64,000 nt of DNA from Aquibium oceanicum (GCF_001889605.1 NZ_CP018171.1:1696501-1760500); one strand, 5' to 3'; counted from the stretch's first letter, positions 1-11,835 are shown. Translations and numbers: made by a program. The notes: generated from the sequence alone by a model not told the origin.

Positions 1-128
1 TCTCGGCCGGCGCCGGCTTCGTCGTGGCGATCTGCGGCGAGATCATGACCATGCCGGGCCTGCCCAAGGCGCCCTCGTCAGAAAAGATCTTCCTCAACGA
101 GATGGGCCAGATCGAGGGCCTTTTCTAA
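1..128 (+). CDS. fhs: Formate-tetrahydrofolate ligase, C-terminal end (partial)
   Basis: Only the last 41 codons are present, in the frame starting at base 3 and ending at TAA 126-128. The peptide contains '[14 protein letters not shown]', the conserved C-terminal segment of formyl-tetrahydrofolate synthetase, which joins formate to tetrahydrofolate with ATP in the cytoplasm. The gene starts left of the window. Its presence fits the other one-carbon genes further right (purU, a LigM-like demethylase and a metF-like gene), although they are 7-12 kb away and not in one operon with it. Confidence 0.85.
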   Translation, partial: SAGAGFVVAICGEIMTMPGLPKAPSSEKIFLNEMGQIEGLF

Positions 129-293
129 GACGGATGTCCCGGTGCCGGAACCGGTGTCGGATAAGACATGCACAGGAACGGACCCCCGAGGCGCAGGGCG
201 CGCGTCTGAAGATCGTGACGCGCTCTCGCGCCTCCATCCGGGCGTCAGAGCCGGCGCCCTGCGGCGCAGGCGAAGGCGATTGCCGGAAACGGA

Positions 294-599
294 TTAGCCG
301 GCCGGCTTCTGCTCCTTGTCGTCGTCTTCCTCGCGCACGATCTCGATCTTCACCCGGGTGATCAGCGCGGCGACGGCGCCGAGGATTGCGAGCCAGGGTG
401 CCGCCAGTACCACCGCGCCGCCGGCCAGCACGCCGATCGTCAGTGGCGTTTCGAGGTAGATGTCGCCGTCCTCCGCCCTGAGCCGAAGCTGCCGCACGTT
501 ACCCTCGGCGAGAATCTCCTTCACCCGCTCGACCAGTTCGTTGCCCGCGAGTTCGATCTCCTCGGTGAATGTCCGCTTCTGGTCCAATCGCTCGTCCAT
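294..599 (-). CDS. DUF4342 family small membrane-associated protein
   Basis: A 101-residue protein. Residues 1-45 form a predicted amphipathic helix region ('EEIELAGNELVERVKEILAEGNV') of the DUF4342 type; a hydrophobic stretch at about 52-80 could be one or two short membrane segments; the tail is acidic and lysine-rich. The start at 599 is preferred because an AGGAAGG ribosome site lies 9 bases upstream, whereas a Met three codons earlier sits almost on top of it. The function of DUF4342 proteins is unknown to me. It is monocistronic and divergent from the PAP2 gene. Confidence 0.7.
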   Translation of the reverse strand: MDERLDQKRTFTEEIELAGNELVERVKEILAEGNVRQLRLRAEDGDIYLETPLTIGVLAGGAVVLAAPWLAILGAVAALITRVKIEIVREEDDDKEQKPAG

Positions 600-741
600 G
601 ACTTTCATCCTTCCTGTCCTATGTGAAATGCCGGTATGCATGATCTATGTGTACGCACAGGATAGAGGAGCCGCGGGGCGTGGCATTGATTTTGCGCAAG
701 CGTGAGGCGGCGACGACCCTGCCGCGGACGGAGGGACGGAC

Positions 742-1494
742 TTGATCCGTCCGACAGTCACCATGCTGGTGCGCGGCATGCGGGAGTACCGGGCGGCGGT
801 ACTGCCGGTGGCCATGGTCGCGATCCTGGCTTTCGGCGTCTTCTCCTTCTTCTCGATCGCCGACGAGATGGCGGAAGGCGAGATCCGGGCGATCGACGAG
901 ACGCTGTTCCTGATCTTCCGCAGCCCCTCGGATGTGGGCGACCCGCTCGGTCCGCCCTGGCTGGAGGAGGCGGCCGCGGAGATCACCGCGCTGGGCGGTT
1001 ATCCCGTCATCATCCTCGCCGTCCTGGTCGTGACCGGCCTGCTTCTGATCACGCGACGTTATGGTCCGGCGGTTTACACCGTCGTCTCGGTGGCCTCCGG
1101 TGCCACGGTGTCCCAGGTGCTCAAGAGCTATTTCGAGCGCCCCCGTCCGGACCTGGTCGAACATCTCGACGTCGTCCACACCGCAAGCTTCCCGAGCGGC
1201 CATGCGATGGTCGGCACCGTCGCCTATCTAACGCTCGCGGCACTCGTGACCCGCTTCTTCGACGACAAGTACGTGCGGGTTTACGTGATCGTTGTAGCGG
1301 TCGTCATGTCGGTGCTCATCGGATTGACGCGCGTCTACCTGGGTGTGCACTGGCCGAGCGACGTCGCCGCCGGCTGGGCGCTCGGCACGGCATGGGCAAG
1401 CCTTGCCTGGCTTCTCGTATCCGCGCTTCAATTTCGCCGGAACCGCAAGGCGCGGCGCGTCGAGCCGGCTGCCGCGAAAGCCGGGTCCGTTTGA
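742..1494 (+). CDS. PAP2-family phosphatase (membrane)
   Basis: A 250-residue integral membrane protein with the three-part acid phosphatase signature: K128...RPRP (about 133-136), PSGH at 151-154 and R197-x5-H203-xxx-D207. Members hydrolyse lipid phosphates such as phosphatidate or undecaprenyl pyrophosphate at the membrane surface. Five or six hydrophobic helices are visible, the first at about 18-38. The start is TTG at 742 with GGAGGG 6 bases upstream. The gene stands 60 bases before the DUF2254 gene on the same strand. The exact lipid substrate cannot be read from sequence. Confidence 0.85.
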   Translation: MIRPTVTMLVRGMREYRAAVLPVAMVAILAFGVFSFFSIADEMAEGEIRAIDETLFLIFRSPSDVGDPLGPPWLEEAAAEITALGGYPVIILAVLVVTGLLLITRRYGPAVYTVVSVASGATVSQVLKSYFERPRPDLVEHLDVVHTASFPSGHAMVGTVAYLTLAALVTRFFDDKYVRVYVIVVAVVMSVLIGLTRVYLGVHWPSDVAAGWALGTAWASLAWLLVSALQFRRNRKARRVEPAAAKAGSV

Positions 1495-1554
1495 AGAATC
1501 CGCCTGCGATGCCATACCGTTTTGGGCGATGGCGCATGATTTGAAGGAAGCCCG

Positions 1555-2814
1555 ATGACGTCCCGGTGGAAATGGCTGTTCGGACTTCTGACGCGGCGCC
1601 TCTGGTTCCGCGCCACGCTGATTTCGCTGCTGGCCGTGGTTTCCGCGCTGATCTCGATTCTTGTCGCACCGTTCCTGCCGCAGGGTCTGTCGGCCAAGAT
1701 CGGCGCCGACGCCGTCGACAGCATCCTCACCATCATCGCCTCCAGCATGCTGGCGGTGACGACCTTCTCGCTGAGCACGACCGTGTCCGCCTACAGTGCC
1801 GCGACCTCCAACGTGACGCCGCGGGCGACCAAGCTCCTGATTGAGGATCCGACGACACAGAACGTTCTGGCGACCTTCGTCGGGTCCTTCCTTTACAGCC
1901 TCGTGGCGATCATCACCCTTTCGATGGGCCTCTACGGCCAGCGGGGCAGGGTGGTCCTGTTCGTCGTGACGATCGTGGTCGTGCTGCTGATCGTGGTGAC
2001 GCTGTTGCGCTGGATCGACTATCTGCTGCGTCTGGGGCGGGTGGGAGAGACGACCGAACAGGTGGAAAAGGCCACCGAACATGCATTCCTGGGGCGTCTC
2101 GAGAACCCCTATCTCGGAGGCGTGCCCTTCCTCCATCCGCAATCCACGATACCTGCGGGTGCATTGCCGGTGCTTCCCGGCAAAGTCGGCTATGTCCAGC
2201 ATGTCGATGTCGGCGCGATCTCCGAGATCGCCGAGACGCACCAGGCCGACATCTACGTCACTGCCATCCCCGGAACGCTGGTGGACATCAACCGTCCCTT
2301 GGCCTGGTGCGCCGGCTTCACGGACGAAGTGCCGGTCGGGGACCTGCGGCAGGCGTTCACGGTCGCCAATGAGCGCACCTACGATCAGGACCCCCGCTTC
2401 GGCCTGAGCGTACTTGCAGAGATCGCCTCGCGCGCACTTTCCCCGGCGATGAACGATCCAGGCACGGCCATCGACGTGATCGGACGCTCCGTCAGATTGC
2501 TGTCGATATGGGCTTCCGACCGAGAAACGCCCGAGATTCTCTATCCGCGGGTGAAGGTGCCCGAGATCAATCCCGGCGAACTGCTCGACGACATCTATCA
2601 TCCCATCGCCCGCGATGGCGCGGCGATGGCCGAGGTGCACGTCCGGCTTCAGAAGGCGCTGCTCGCCCTTGCCAGGATGGGCGATTCCCGTTTCAGGATC
2701 GAAGCCATGCGGCACTCCCGTATGGCCATGGAGCGGGCGGAGCGGGCGATGGATTTCGAACCGGACCTCGATCGGGTCCGGCTGGCGGCGCAGCCCTTCG
2801 AGACCTTGGGATAA
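1555..2814 (+). CDS. DUF2254 family membrane protein
   Basis: A 419-residue protein with four hydrophobic helices in the first half (about 20-40, 58-80, 100-125 and 130-150). A soluble C-terminal half follows, containing 'LAEIASRALSPAMNDPGTA', a segment typical of DUF2254 predicted membrane proteins. No biochemical role is established that I know of. It may be co-transcribed with the PAP2 gene. An AAGG-type ribosome site precedes ATG 1555. Confidence 0.8.
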   Translation: MTSRWKWLFGLLTRRLWFRATLISLLAVVSALISILVAPFLPQGLSAKIGADAVDSILTIIASSMLAVTTFSLSTTVSAYSAATSNVTPRATKLLIEDPTTQNVLATFVGSFLYSLVAIITLSMGLYGQRGRVVLFVVTIVVVLLIVVTLLRWIDYLLRLGRVGETTEQVEKATEHAFLGRLENPYLGGVPFLHPQSTIPAGALPVLPGKVGYVQHVDVGAISEIAETHQADIYVTAIPGTLVDINRPLAWCAGFTDEVPVGDLRQAFTVANERTYDQDPRFGLSVLAEIASRALSPAMNDPGTAIDVIGRSVRLLSIWASDRETPEILYPRVKVPEINPGELLDDIYHPIARDGAAMAEVHVRLQKALLALARMGDSRFRIEAMRHSRMAMERAERAMDFEPDLDRVRLAAQPFETLG

Positions 2815-2996
2815 CCGCTGGTCGACGCCGGATCACTGGCACACCACCCCGGAGAAACACAAGCATTCGAAGCTGCCTCGCAGGTCCGCCGCCACGGGGT
2901 GCCGGCGAAATGGAAGACATGGCGGACTGGACGTCGGGTGATTTTAACATTAGTTGGTCCGGCGTCCCCCACGTCGACATTGGAGCCGTCAACACA

Positions 2997-3326
2997 ATGA
3001 AGCTTTACGCCGCTCTATCCGCATCTGCGCTCGCGCTGTTTCTGGCTGCTTGCAGCGATAGTTCTGAATCCAGCACCCCAGCACCGGCTACGCCGGTTAC
3101 AGTGGAAGGTTTGTCCGGTTCTCAAGCTCAGCTGGAAATCGATCGTGCCGCCTACGAAGAGATCCGTAAGGTGTGGGATGAACTCTCCGAATCGATAAAG
3201 ACCGCCACAGCCGAAGGCGACCTGGAAAAGGCCGCTGAACTGCGCGCTGATCGTGGCGAAATCAAATCCGAATACGTAGCCGCACGGGACAAGTATCGAG
3301 CGACCCGTCGAGCACAAGATCAATAG
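2997..3326 (+). CDS. Small lipoprotein with coiled-coil body
   Basis: A 109-residue protein with a lipoprotein signal peptide: Lys2, a hydrophobic core at 4-17, and lipobox LAAC with Cys19 as the likely acylated residue. A Ser/Pro/Thr-rich linker (20-40) is followed by a charged helical region (45-109), probably coiled coil. The usual family is unknown to me. G+C is lower than in its neighbours. The start at 2997 is chosen because the signal peptide begins there; an open frame extends upstream but is not coherent. Confidence 0.7.
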   Translation: MKLYAALSASALALFLAACSDSSESSTPAPATPVTVEGLSGSQAQLEIDRAAYEEIRKVWDELSESIKTATAEGDLEKAAELRADRGEIKSEYVAARDKYRATRRAQDQ

Positions 3327-3583
3327 AAGACCGCTGACCATCTTTCCCGCTTTTCCCGTCAGCGCCTTGTACCGCGCCGGCAGCTAAGCTGGGAGCATAT
3401 CGACATAGTCTCCCGGTTTCATCCGGGGTCCTCGATCCTGCTTCGATCGCTGGTTCCTGTCTGCCGGCCCGACCGGCCGCGGGAGACAGCGTCAACCAGC
3501 CTGTCCGCCCCGACCGCCGTGCCGCCCCTGGATGAATACGAAGCGGCTTGCCGAACCGCCCGTTCGCCGCTATGGAATCCGGC

Positions 3584-3628
3584 ATGACGAAAATGTCGAT
3601 CGCACGGGCTTGGTGGTGCGGCTGCTGA
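3584..3628 (+). CDS. trpL: trpL leader peptide of the trpE(G) attenuator
   Basis: A 14-codon reading frame, [14 protein letters not shown], with two adjacent Trp codons (TGG TGG at 3611-3616), ends at TGA 3626-3628. It lies about 120 bases before trpE(G) and just before a hairpin with a T-run. This is the layout of the trpE(G) attenuator known in Sinorhizobium/Rhizobium, whose leader carries three Trp codons. Stalling at the Trp codons under tryptophan starvation would be expected to favour an antiterminator. Confidence 0.8.
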   Translation: MTKMSIARAWWCGC

Positions 3629-3664
3629 CAGCGGCCTGATCGCGCGTGCGTTCAAATCAGATGA

Positions 3665-3700
3665 GGGCCGCTTCGGATGTTCCGGGCGGCCTTTGTTTTT
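3665..3700 (+). terminator. trp attenuator terminator hairpin
   Basis: GGCCGC (3666-3671) pairs with GCGGCC (3686-3691) around a 14-base loop, followed by CTTTGTTTTT. The hairpin lies between the leader peptide stop (3628) and the trpE(G) start (3747). That is where a rho-independent attenuator of the trp leader is expected. Confidence 0.75.
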
Positions 3701-3746
3701 CCACGAGGCTCCCGGCGCTTCCGCCAGACAGGAAACGGAGACGGAA

Positions 3747-5942
3747 ATGACGGTGGAAGTGCTTGAGAACGGCGCGGAGCGATTTGTCACCGCGGGCGGC
3801 ATATCGATCACCCGCGCCCGCCACGAAACCGCGTATGACGGCGCCATCGAGGCCTACGTCGACGGGCTGAACTCCCGCCGCGGCGCGGTCTTCTCCTCGA
3901 ACTACGAATATCCCGGCCGCTACACGCGCTGGGACACCGCCATCATCGACCCGCCGCTGGTGATCTCCTCGCGCGGTCGCGCCATGCGCATCGAGGCGCT
4001 GAACCGGCGGGGCGAGGCCATCCTCCCTGCCATCGGCGCGGCGATTTCGCCGCTCTCCGAGATCACCGTGACCGAGCGGAGCGAGCGCCTGATCGCGCTC
4101 GACATCGCCGCGCCGGGACGGGTCTTCGCCGAGGAAGAGCGCTCGCGCGTGCCGTCGGTCTTCACCGTGCTGCGGGCGATCGTGGCGCTCTTCCGCACCG
4201 ACGCCGACCCGAGCCTGGGCCTCTACGGCGCCTTCGGCTACGACCTCGCCTTCCAGTTCGATCCGGTCGAGTACAAGCTGGAGCGCAAGGAGAGCCAGCG
4301 CGACCTCGTGCTCTTCCTTCCGGACGAGGTGTTGGTCGTCGACCACCATGCCGCCAAGGCCTGGCACGACCGCTACGACTATTCCGGCAGGGGCTGGACG
4401 ACGGAGGGCCTGCCGCGCGAAGCGGTGGAAGAGCCGTTCAAGCCGTCCGCCCGTATCCCGCCGCGCGGCGACCATGAGCCGGGCGAATATGCCGGTCTCG
4501 TCCGCAAGGCGATGGCGAGCTTCCGCAAGGGCGATCTGTTCGAGGTCGTGCCGGGCCAGAAGTTCTACGAACGTTGCGAGACCCAGCCGTCCGAAATCGC
4601 GCGGCGGCTGAAGGCGATCAATCCCTCGCCCTACTCCTTCTTCATCAATCTGGGGCAGGGCGAGTACCTCATCGGAGCGTCGCCCGAAATGTTCGTGCGC
4701 GTGTCGGGGCGCCGGGTCGAAACCTGCCCGATCTCGGGCACGATCAAGCGCGGCGAGGATGCGATCTCGGATTCCGAACAGATCCTGAAGCTCCTGAACT
4801 CCAAGAAGGACGAATCCGAGCTCACCATGTGCTCGGACGTCGACCGCAACGACAAGAGCCGCGTCTGCGAGCCGGGATCGGTGCGGGTGATCGGGCGCCG
4901 TCAGATCGAGATGTATTCGCGCCTCATCCACACGGTCGACCACATCGAGGGCCGCCTGCGCGAAGGCATGGACGCCTTCGACGCGTTCCTCTCGCACGCC
5001 TGGGCCGTGACCGTCACCGGCGCGCCAAAACTCTGGGCCATGCGCTTCATCGAGCAGAACGAGAAGAGCCAGCGCTGCTGGTACGGCGGCGCCATCGGCA
5101 TGGTCCATTTCAATGGCGACATGAACACCGGGCTTACACTGCGCACCATCCGCATTGAGGACGGCATCGCCGAGGTGCGGGCCGGCGCGACGCTGCTTTA
5201 CGATTCGGTGCCGGACGAGGAGGAGGCCGAAACCGAGCTCAAGGCTTCCGCCATGCTGGCCGCCGTCCGGGAAGCCGGGTCCAGCAATGCGCCGAATTCG
5301 GAGCGCCAGTCCGCGCGGGTGGGCGCGGGTGTCTCGATCCTGCTCGTCGATCACGAGGACAGCTTCGTCCACACGCTCGCCAACTACTTCCGCCAGACCG
5401 GCGCGCAGGTCACCACCGTGCGCACGCCGGTGGCAGACGAGGTGTTCGACCGCGTTCAACCCGATCTCGTGGTTCTGTCGCCCGGTCCCGGCTCGCCGAA
5501 GGACTTCGACTGTGCCGCCACGATCGCCAAGGCGCGAGCCCGCGACCTGCCGCTGTTCGGCGTCTGCCTGGGGCTGCAGGCGCTGACGGAAGCCTATGGC
5601 GGGGAACTCCGCCAGCTCCACATCCCCATGCACGGCAAGCCCTCGCGCATCCGCGTGACGAAGCCCGGCATCGTCTTTTCCGGTCTGCCGAAGCACGTGA
5701 CTGTCGGCCGCTATCATTCGCTCTTCGCCGACCCGGTGCGCTTCCCCTCCGATTTCGACGTGACCGCCGAGACGGAGGACGGCGTCGTCATGGCGATCGA
5801 GCATCGGCGCGAGCCGGTGGCGGCGGTGCAGTTCCATCCCGAATCCATCATGTCGCTCGGCCAGAACGCCGGCATGCGCATGATCGAGAACGTCGTCGCC
5901 CATTTGCCGCGCAAGGCGAAAGTGAAGGTGAAAGCGGCGTGA
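3747..5942 (+). CDS. trpE(G): Anthranilate synthase, fused TrpE-TrpG
   Basis: A 731-residue fusion converting chorismate and glutamine to anthranilate, the first step of tryptophan synthesis. Residues 1 to about 515 are the chorismate-binding TrpE part. It has '[15 protein letters not shown]' near the N-terminus, as in rhizobial TrpE(G), and '[12 protein letters not shown]' and '[17 protein letters not shown]' in the catalytic half. The glutamine amidotransferase starts near 529 and has Cys607 (GVCLGLQ), His697 and Glu699 as the expected triad. The start at 3747 has a GGAG site and matches rhizobial homologues in length; an in-frame ATG at 3693 lies inside the attenuator. Regulation is by the trpL attenuator. 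Confidence 0.95.
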   Translation: MTVEVLENGAERFVTAGGISITRARHETAYDGAIEAYVDGLNSRRGAVFSSNYEYPGRYTRWDTAIIDPPLVISSRGRAMRIEALNRRGEAILPAIGAAISPLSEITVTERSERLIALDIAAPGRVFAEEERSRVPSVFTVLRAIVALFRTDADPSLGLYGAFGYDLAFQFDPVEYKLERKESQRDLVLFLPDEVLVVDHHAAKAWHDRYDYSGRGWTTEGLPREAVEEPFKPSARIPPRGDHEPGEYAGLVRKAMASFRKGDLFEVVPGQKFYERCETQPSEIARRLKAINPSPYSFFINLGQGEYLIGASPEMFVRVSGRRVETCPISGTIKRGEDAISDSEQILKLLNSKKDESELTMCSDVDRNDKSRVCEPGSVRVIGRRQIEMYSRLIHTVDHIEGRLREGMDAFDAFLSHAWAVTVTGAPKLWAMRFIEQNEKSQRCWYGGAIGMVHFNGDMNTGLTLRTIRIEDGIAEVRAGATLLYDSVPDEEEAETELKASAMLAAVREAGSSNAPNSERQSARVGAGVSILLVDHEDSFVHTLANYFRQTGAQVTTVRTPVADEVFDRVQPDLVVLSPGPGSPKDFDCAATIAKARARDLPLFGVCLGLQALTEAYGGELRQLHIPMHGKPSRIRVTKPGIVFSGLPKHVTVGRYHSLFADPVRFPSDFDVTAETEDGVVMAIEHRREPVAAVQFHPESIMSLGQNAGMRMIENVVAHLPRKAKVKVKAA

Positions 5943-5979
5943 CGTTTCGGGCTTTCATAGGCTCCGCTTCGCTGGGAGG

Positions 5980-6894
5980 ATGACAGTGCCTGCCAAGAAG
6001 CAAATCCAGCGGCTGGCCTTCTATTCCATCTTCGTGGCTCTCGGCGTCATGGGGCTGAAGTTCGTCGCCTGGTGGGTTACCGGCTCGGTGGCACTTTACT
6101 CCGACGCGCTGGAATCGATCGTCAATGTGATTGCGGCGAGCGCGGCCTTCTGGGCAATTCGTGTCAGCCACAAGCCGGCCGATGCCGACCATCCGCATGG
6201 ACACCACAAGGCGGAGTATTTTTCGGCCGTCCTGGAAGGCGTGCTCATCGTCCTTGCGGCGCTCCTCATCATCGCCGAGGCCTGGAGCGCCTTGCGCTCG
6301 CCTCGGCTGTTCGAGGAGCCTCTCCTGGGCCTCGGGATCAACATGCTCGCCGGCGCGGTGAACGCCGCGTGGGCGTTCATGCTCATCAGGGCCGGCAGGG
6401 CGGAGCGATCGCCGGCGCTGACCGCCGACGGGCGTCACATCATGACGGACGTCGTGACCTCCATCGGGGTCCTCGTGGGGCTGCTTGCGGTGCTTGCCAC
6501 CGGATGGACGATCCTCGATCCGCTGCTCGCCATCCTCGTGGCGCTGAACATCCTGTGGCAGGGATGGAAAGTCATCGGCCAGTCCGTGCAGGGGCTGATG
6601 GACGTCGCCGCCGACGCAGAGGACACGCAGAAGATCCGCGACATCATCTCGACCAATTCGAAGGGTGCGCTTGAGGTACACGATCTCAAGACGCGGATCG
6701 CGGGACGCGCGACGTTCATCGAGTTCCACCTCGTCGTCGACAGCGGGATGACCGTCGGAGAAAGCCATACGATCTGCGACCGGATCGAGGCCGCGCTGAA
6801 GGCGGAGATCCCGTCCGTGCGGGTGATCATCCATGTCGAGCCGGACGACGAGGCCAAGCTGCCGCCCGGCACCACGGCCGTGCCCTTCGCCTGA
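5980..6894 (+). CDS. Cation diffusion facilitator (CDF) metal efflux protein
   Basis: A 304-residue CDF protein that would exchange divalent metal, such as Zn or Fe/Mn, for protons across the inner membrane. Six helices span about 10-215. Visible metal-site residues are D42 in the first pair and H153/D157 in 'ADGRHIMTD', the same spacing as E. coli YiiP. A His-rich 'HPHGHHK' loop lies at 71-77. The cytoplasmic C-terminal domain (215-290) has the ferredoxin-like dimer fold pattern. An AGGAGG ribosome site precedes ATG 5980. The metal cannot be assigned. Confidence 0.88.
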   Translation: MTVPAKKQIQRLAFYSIFVALGVMGLKFVAWWVTGSVALYSDALESIVNVIAASAAFWAIRVSHKPADADHPHGHHKAEYFSAVLEGVLIVLAALLIIAEAWSALRSPRLFEEPLLGLGINMLAGAVNAAWAFMLIRAGRAERSPALTADGRHIMTDVVTSIGVLVGLLAVLATGWTILDPLLAILVALNILWQGWKVIGQSVQGLMDVAADAEDTQKIRDIISTNSKGALEVHDLKTRIAGRATFIEFHLVVDSGMTVGESHTICDRIEAALKAEIPSVRVIIHVEPDDEAKLPPGTTAVPFA

Positions 6895-6977
6895 GCGCCC
6901 GCCGGAACCGGCCTTCTTCACATTCCCTTGCGCCAACGCCTCGCTTCTTCGAGTCCCCCTTGACCTTCCGGACAAAT

Positions 6978-6992
6978 GTTCTTCATTTGTTC
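6978..6992 (+). promoter_or_regulatory. LexA (SOS) box, GTTC-N7-GTTC
   Basis: GTTC at 6978-6981 and GTTC at 6989-6992, separated by exactly seven bases, match the alphaproteobacterial LexA direct-repeat operator. The box ends 4 bases before ATG 6997. A TTGACC -35-like hexamer lies at 6960-6965. LexA bound here would cover the -10 region and the start, so the next gene should be induced by DNA damage. Confidence 0.65.
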
Positions 6993-6996
6993 TATC

Positions 6997-7257
6997 ATGA
7001 CCCGAACGATCGACACCATCGGCCGCGCCGCCCGCCACGACATGCTGATCCGCATCGAATGCGGCCACTGCCATCACGTCGGCCACCACCGCGCATACGA
7101 GGTGGCCAAGGTTGTGGGAATGGGACGCTCGATCGAATCGATCCGCTTCGTCTGCTCTCGCTGCAAGACGCCCGCCCGCAAGGCGGTCCCGATCGAGTTC
7201 GACCGCGACCGCCCGCCGAAGGTCGCCGTGTGGGTTCAGATGGAACTGAAGCGGTGA
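6997..7257 (+). CDS. Small zinc-ribbon protein, probably SOS-controlled
   Basis: An 86-residue basic protein with CGHC-H at about 23-27 and CSRC at about 54-57, spaced as a four-cysteine zinc ribbon. The start at 6997 is chosen because an earlier ATG (6976) lies inside the LexA box. No family is recognised. The operator almost touches the start codon, so the mRNA may be leaderless or nearly so. A role in the DNA-damage response is inferred from the operator only. Confidence 0.6.
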   Translation: MTRTIDTIGRAARHDMLIRIECGHCHHVGHHRAYEVAKVVGMGRSIESIRFVCSRCKTPARKAVPIEFDRDRPPKVAVWVQMELKR

Positions 7258-7307
7258 GGGTAAACACGCAAGCATCCCGCCAGGCCCGTCACGTGGCAAG
7301 ATCCCGC

Positions 7308-7482
7308 CAGGCGCCCCCCTCTGTCGGCTTCGCCGACATCTCCCCCACGAGGGGGGGGAGATCAGCAGCGTGGACATCGCCGCGTCTCCTTCGATTTCGA
7401 AGGTTGGCGAGATCTAAATGAAGGCTGATCTCCCCCCTCGTGGGGGAGATGCCCGACAGGGCAGAGGGGGCGCCTCGCGAGA
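7308..7482. repeat. Inverted pair of G+C-rich palindromic repeats
   Basis: Two copies of one repeat (about 7308-7364 and, in opposite orientation, 7426-7482) flank about 60 bases. Each has a short hairpin (GTCGGCTTCGCCGAC, or CCCGACAGGG in the second) followed by CTCCCCC and GGGGGAGA arms. The same family recurs at 33941-34004, 57703-57762, 60286-60336 and 61924-61990. The pair lies between convergent genes (zinc-ribbon + strand, purU - strand), where it could act as a bidirectional terminator. Confidence 0.7.
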
Positions 7483-7519
7483 TGCTTCCGCAGCAAGCGC
7501 TCCGAAAAACCCCGCCAGC

Positions 7520-8383
7520 CTACTCCGGAAATACGATCGTCCGCATCCCGTTCAGCAGCACCCGGTCCTCCAGATGCGCGCGCACCGCGCGGGCGAGGAC
7601 GCGCCGTTCGATGTCGCGGCCCTTGCGCACGAACTCGGCGGCGCTGTCGCGGTGGCTGACGCGTTCGGTGTCCTGTTCGATGATCGGCCCCTCGTCGAGG
7701 TCGCTGGTGACGTAGTGCGCCGTGGCGCCGATGAGCTTCACGCCGCGCTCGTAGGCCTGGTGGTAGGGCTTGGCCCCCTTGAAGCCCGGCAGGAAGGAAT
7801 GGTGGATGTTGATGCAGCGGCCTGAAAGCCGCGACGACATCTCCTCCGACAGGATCTGCATGTAGCGGGCGAGCACGACCAGATCGACCTTCTCGTCGGC
7901 GATGAGCCGCGACAGCTTCTCTTCCTGCTCCGCCTTCGTCGCCTTCGTCACCGGCAGGTGGTGGAAGGGAATGTCGCCGAAGGAGAGGTTCGGATAGGTT
8001 TCGCGCGGATAGTTCGAAACGATGCCGGCGACCTCCATGTTGAGTTCGCCCATCCGCCAGCGGTAGAGCAGATCGGCGAGGCAGTGGTCGAACCGCGAGG
8101 CCATCAGGAGCACGCGGCGCCGGGCGTTCTGCGCGCGCAGCGACCATGTCATGCCGAAGCGCTCCATGATCGGCGAAAGCAGGCCCCGTACCTGGCCTTC
8201 CGTCAGCGGAGCATCGGCGGCGCCGAAGACGACGCGCGAGAAGAACTGGCCGCTGTCGGGATCGTCGAACTGCTGCAGGTCGGCGATGTTGCCGCCCGCT
8301 TCGAAGATGACCTTCGACACCGCGGCGACGATACCGGGGCGGTTTGCGCAGTAGGCGGTGAGAACGAAGGAATTTTCGGTCAA
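7520..8383 (-). CDS. purU: Formyltetrahydrofolate deformylase
   Basis: A 287-residue PurU that hydrolyses 10-formyl-tetrahydrofolate to formate and tetrahydrofolate. Residues 5-80 form an ACT regulatory domain. The formyltransferase-like domain (88-285) has N192 and H194 in '[10 protein letters not shown]' and D230 in 'DLDEGPII', the spacing of the PurN/PurU catalytic Asn-His-Asp. The length matches the family. In this neighbourhood it probably helps regenerate free tetrahydrofolate for the demethylase gene at 9528-10931. Confidence 0.93.
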   Translation of the reverse strand: MTENSFVLTAYCANRPGIVAAVSKVIFEAGGNIADLQQFDDPDSGQFFSRVVFGAADAPLTEGQVRGLLSPIMERFGMTWSLRAQNARRRVLLMASRFDHCLADLLYRWRMGELNMEVAGIVSNYPRETYPNLSFGDIPFHHLPVTKATKAEQEEKLSRLIADEKVDLVVLARYMQILSEEMSSRLSGRCINIHHSFLPGFKGAKPYHQAYERGVKLIGATAHYVTSDLDEGPIIEQDTERVSHRDSAAEFVRKGRDIERRVLARAVRAHLEDRVLLNGMRTIVFPE

Positions 8384-8450
8384 GTCTGTCTCCAGTTCCG
8401 GTTTGGGAGCGGGGTGGAAGGACGGATCGCTCCGTCGGCGCTGTCGCGGA

Positions 8451-9407
8451 TCAGGTTCCGATCGCAGGTCCGAAGCGGTCGAGAACGAAGGCCAGCACGG
8501 CCGCGGTCGTGACGAGGCATAGCACGGTCGCGATGATGAGGGCCGCCGCCGCGGTATTTTCCATTCCGGCCCGGCGGGCGAAGATCGGATAGATCGTCAG
8601 CATCGAGACGCTGGAAAACAGGATGCCGGTGGCGACGAGTTCGGGCGGCACGCCGGGGACCAGCAGGAACGCGCCCGTCACCGCCAGCGGATGCAGGACG
8701 AGCTTGCCGAGCACGATCGGCGCGATCTCCAGCCCGAGGTCGCCGCGCCGCAGCGCCGCGATGGTCCCGCCGACGACGAACAGTGCCACCGGCGCGGACG
8801 CCTGGCCGAGCAGATCGATGCTCGAAGCCAGCGGCGCGGGAAGCCGCACCCCGAGGACGGAAAGCGCCGCGCCGGCGATAATCGCGATGACGAACGGCAT
8901 GCGCAGCAGCCGCATCGCCGTTTCGCCCAGCATCCTGCGAAGCGAAGCGCCGTTGCTCGTCCCCATCTCCACTAGGGCCAGTCCGAGCGGGATGATCAGC
9001 ATGTTCTCGACGATCATCGTCATCGGCATGGCGATCGTGGCCGGCGCGCCGAGCACCAGTGCCGCGATCGGAAATCCGATGAAACCGGTGTTCGATCCCG
9101 CCGCCCCCAGCGCTCCCAGTCCGGCACGTTCCAGCGGCCGTCCGAGCCCGAAGCGGATGAACAGGAACACGGCGGCGAAGGCCGCGAGCGAGCCGAGCGC
9201 ATAGGCGGCAAGATAGCCCGGGCTGACCGAGTGGCTCAGATCCTGGTGCGTCAGCGCCGACAGGATCACCGCCGGCAGCGCGAAGTTGATGACGAACCCG
9301 CCCAGCCCCTCGATCTGCGCTTGCGAGGCGAGACCGCTGCGCACCGCCACGAGGCCCAGCCCGACCAGGAACAGGATCGGGAACATCAGCGCGAAGATCT
9401 GGAGCAT
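8451..9407 (-). CDS. AEC-family transporter (auxin efflux carrier superfamily)
   Basis: A 318-residue protein with about ten hydrophobic helices arranged as two halves. The pattern is that of AEC permeases ('[19 protein letters not shown]' near 35 and '[13 protein letters not shown]' near 105). Such permeases export or import small organic acids and, in some bacteria, malate or aromatic acids. It lies between purU and the O-demethylase gene on the same strand, so it could move a methoxyaromatic substrate or product; that is inference only. Confidence 0.8.
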   Translation of the reverse strand: MLQIFALMFPILFLVGLGLVAVRSGLASQAQIEGLGGFVINFALPAVILSALTHQDLSHSVSPGYLAAYALGSLAAFAAVFLFIRFGLGRPLERAGLGALGAAGSNTGFIGFPIAALVLGAPATIAMPMTMIVENMLIIPLGLALVEMGTSNGASLRRMLGETAMRLLRMPFVIAIIAGAALSVLGVRLPAPLASSIDLLGQASAPVALFVVGGTIAALRRGDLGLEIAPIVLGKLVLHPLAVTGAFLLVPGVPPELVATGILFSSVSMLTIYPIFARRAGMENTAAAALIIATVLCLVTTAAVLAFVLDRFGPAIGT

Positions 9408-9480
9408 GCGGGCGGATTCGTCTCCTTGACCGGTGGAAACCCGGCGGGAAATTGTCGCGGCGGAACGCCGGGGGAAATAT

Positions 9481-9510
9481 GGAAAGGGGAGGCGTCGGCC
9501 TCCCCTTTCC
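9481..9510 (-). terminator. Strong hairpin after the O-demethylase gene
   Basis: A 13-bp perfect stem, GGAAAGGGGAGGC (9481-9493) with its complement at 9498-9510, encloses a GTCG loop. It lies 17 bases past the stop of the minus-strand demethylase gene. The stem carries A-rich and T-rich ends, so it could terminate in either direction. Confidence 0.65.
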
Positions 9511-9527
9511 CTGTCTCTGCGACCGTA

Positions 9528-11822
<2,295 letters not shown>

Positions 11823-11825
11823 CTA

Positions 11826-11835
11826 CTGTATACAT
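11826..11835. promoter_or_regulatory. Candidate GntR operator, site 1
   Basis: CTGTATACAT, 38 bases upstream of the gntR start codon. The core TGTATACA is a perfect palindrome with the GT-N-AC half-sites usual for FadR-type GntR regulators. A related TGTATG follows at 11838-11843. Confidence 0.5.

Noticed and set aside
3657-5903. Minus-strand open frame of 748 codons under trpE(G)
   Set aside because: Shadow frame; trpE(G) is unambiguous on the other strand.
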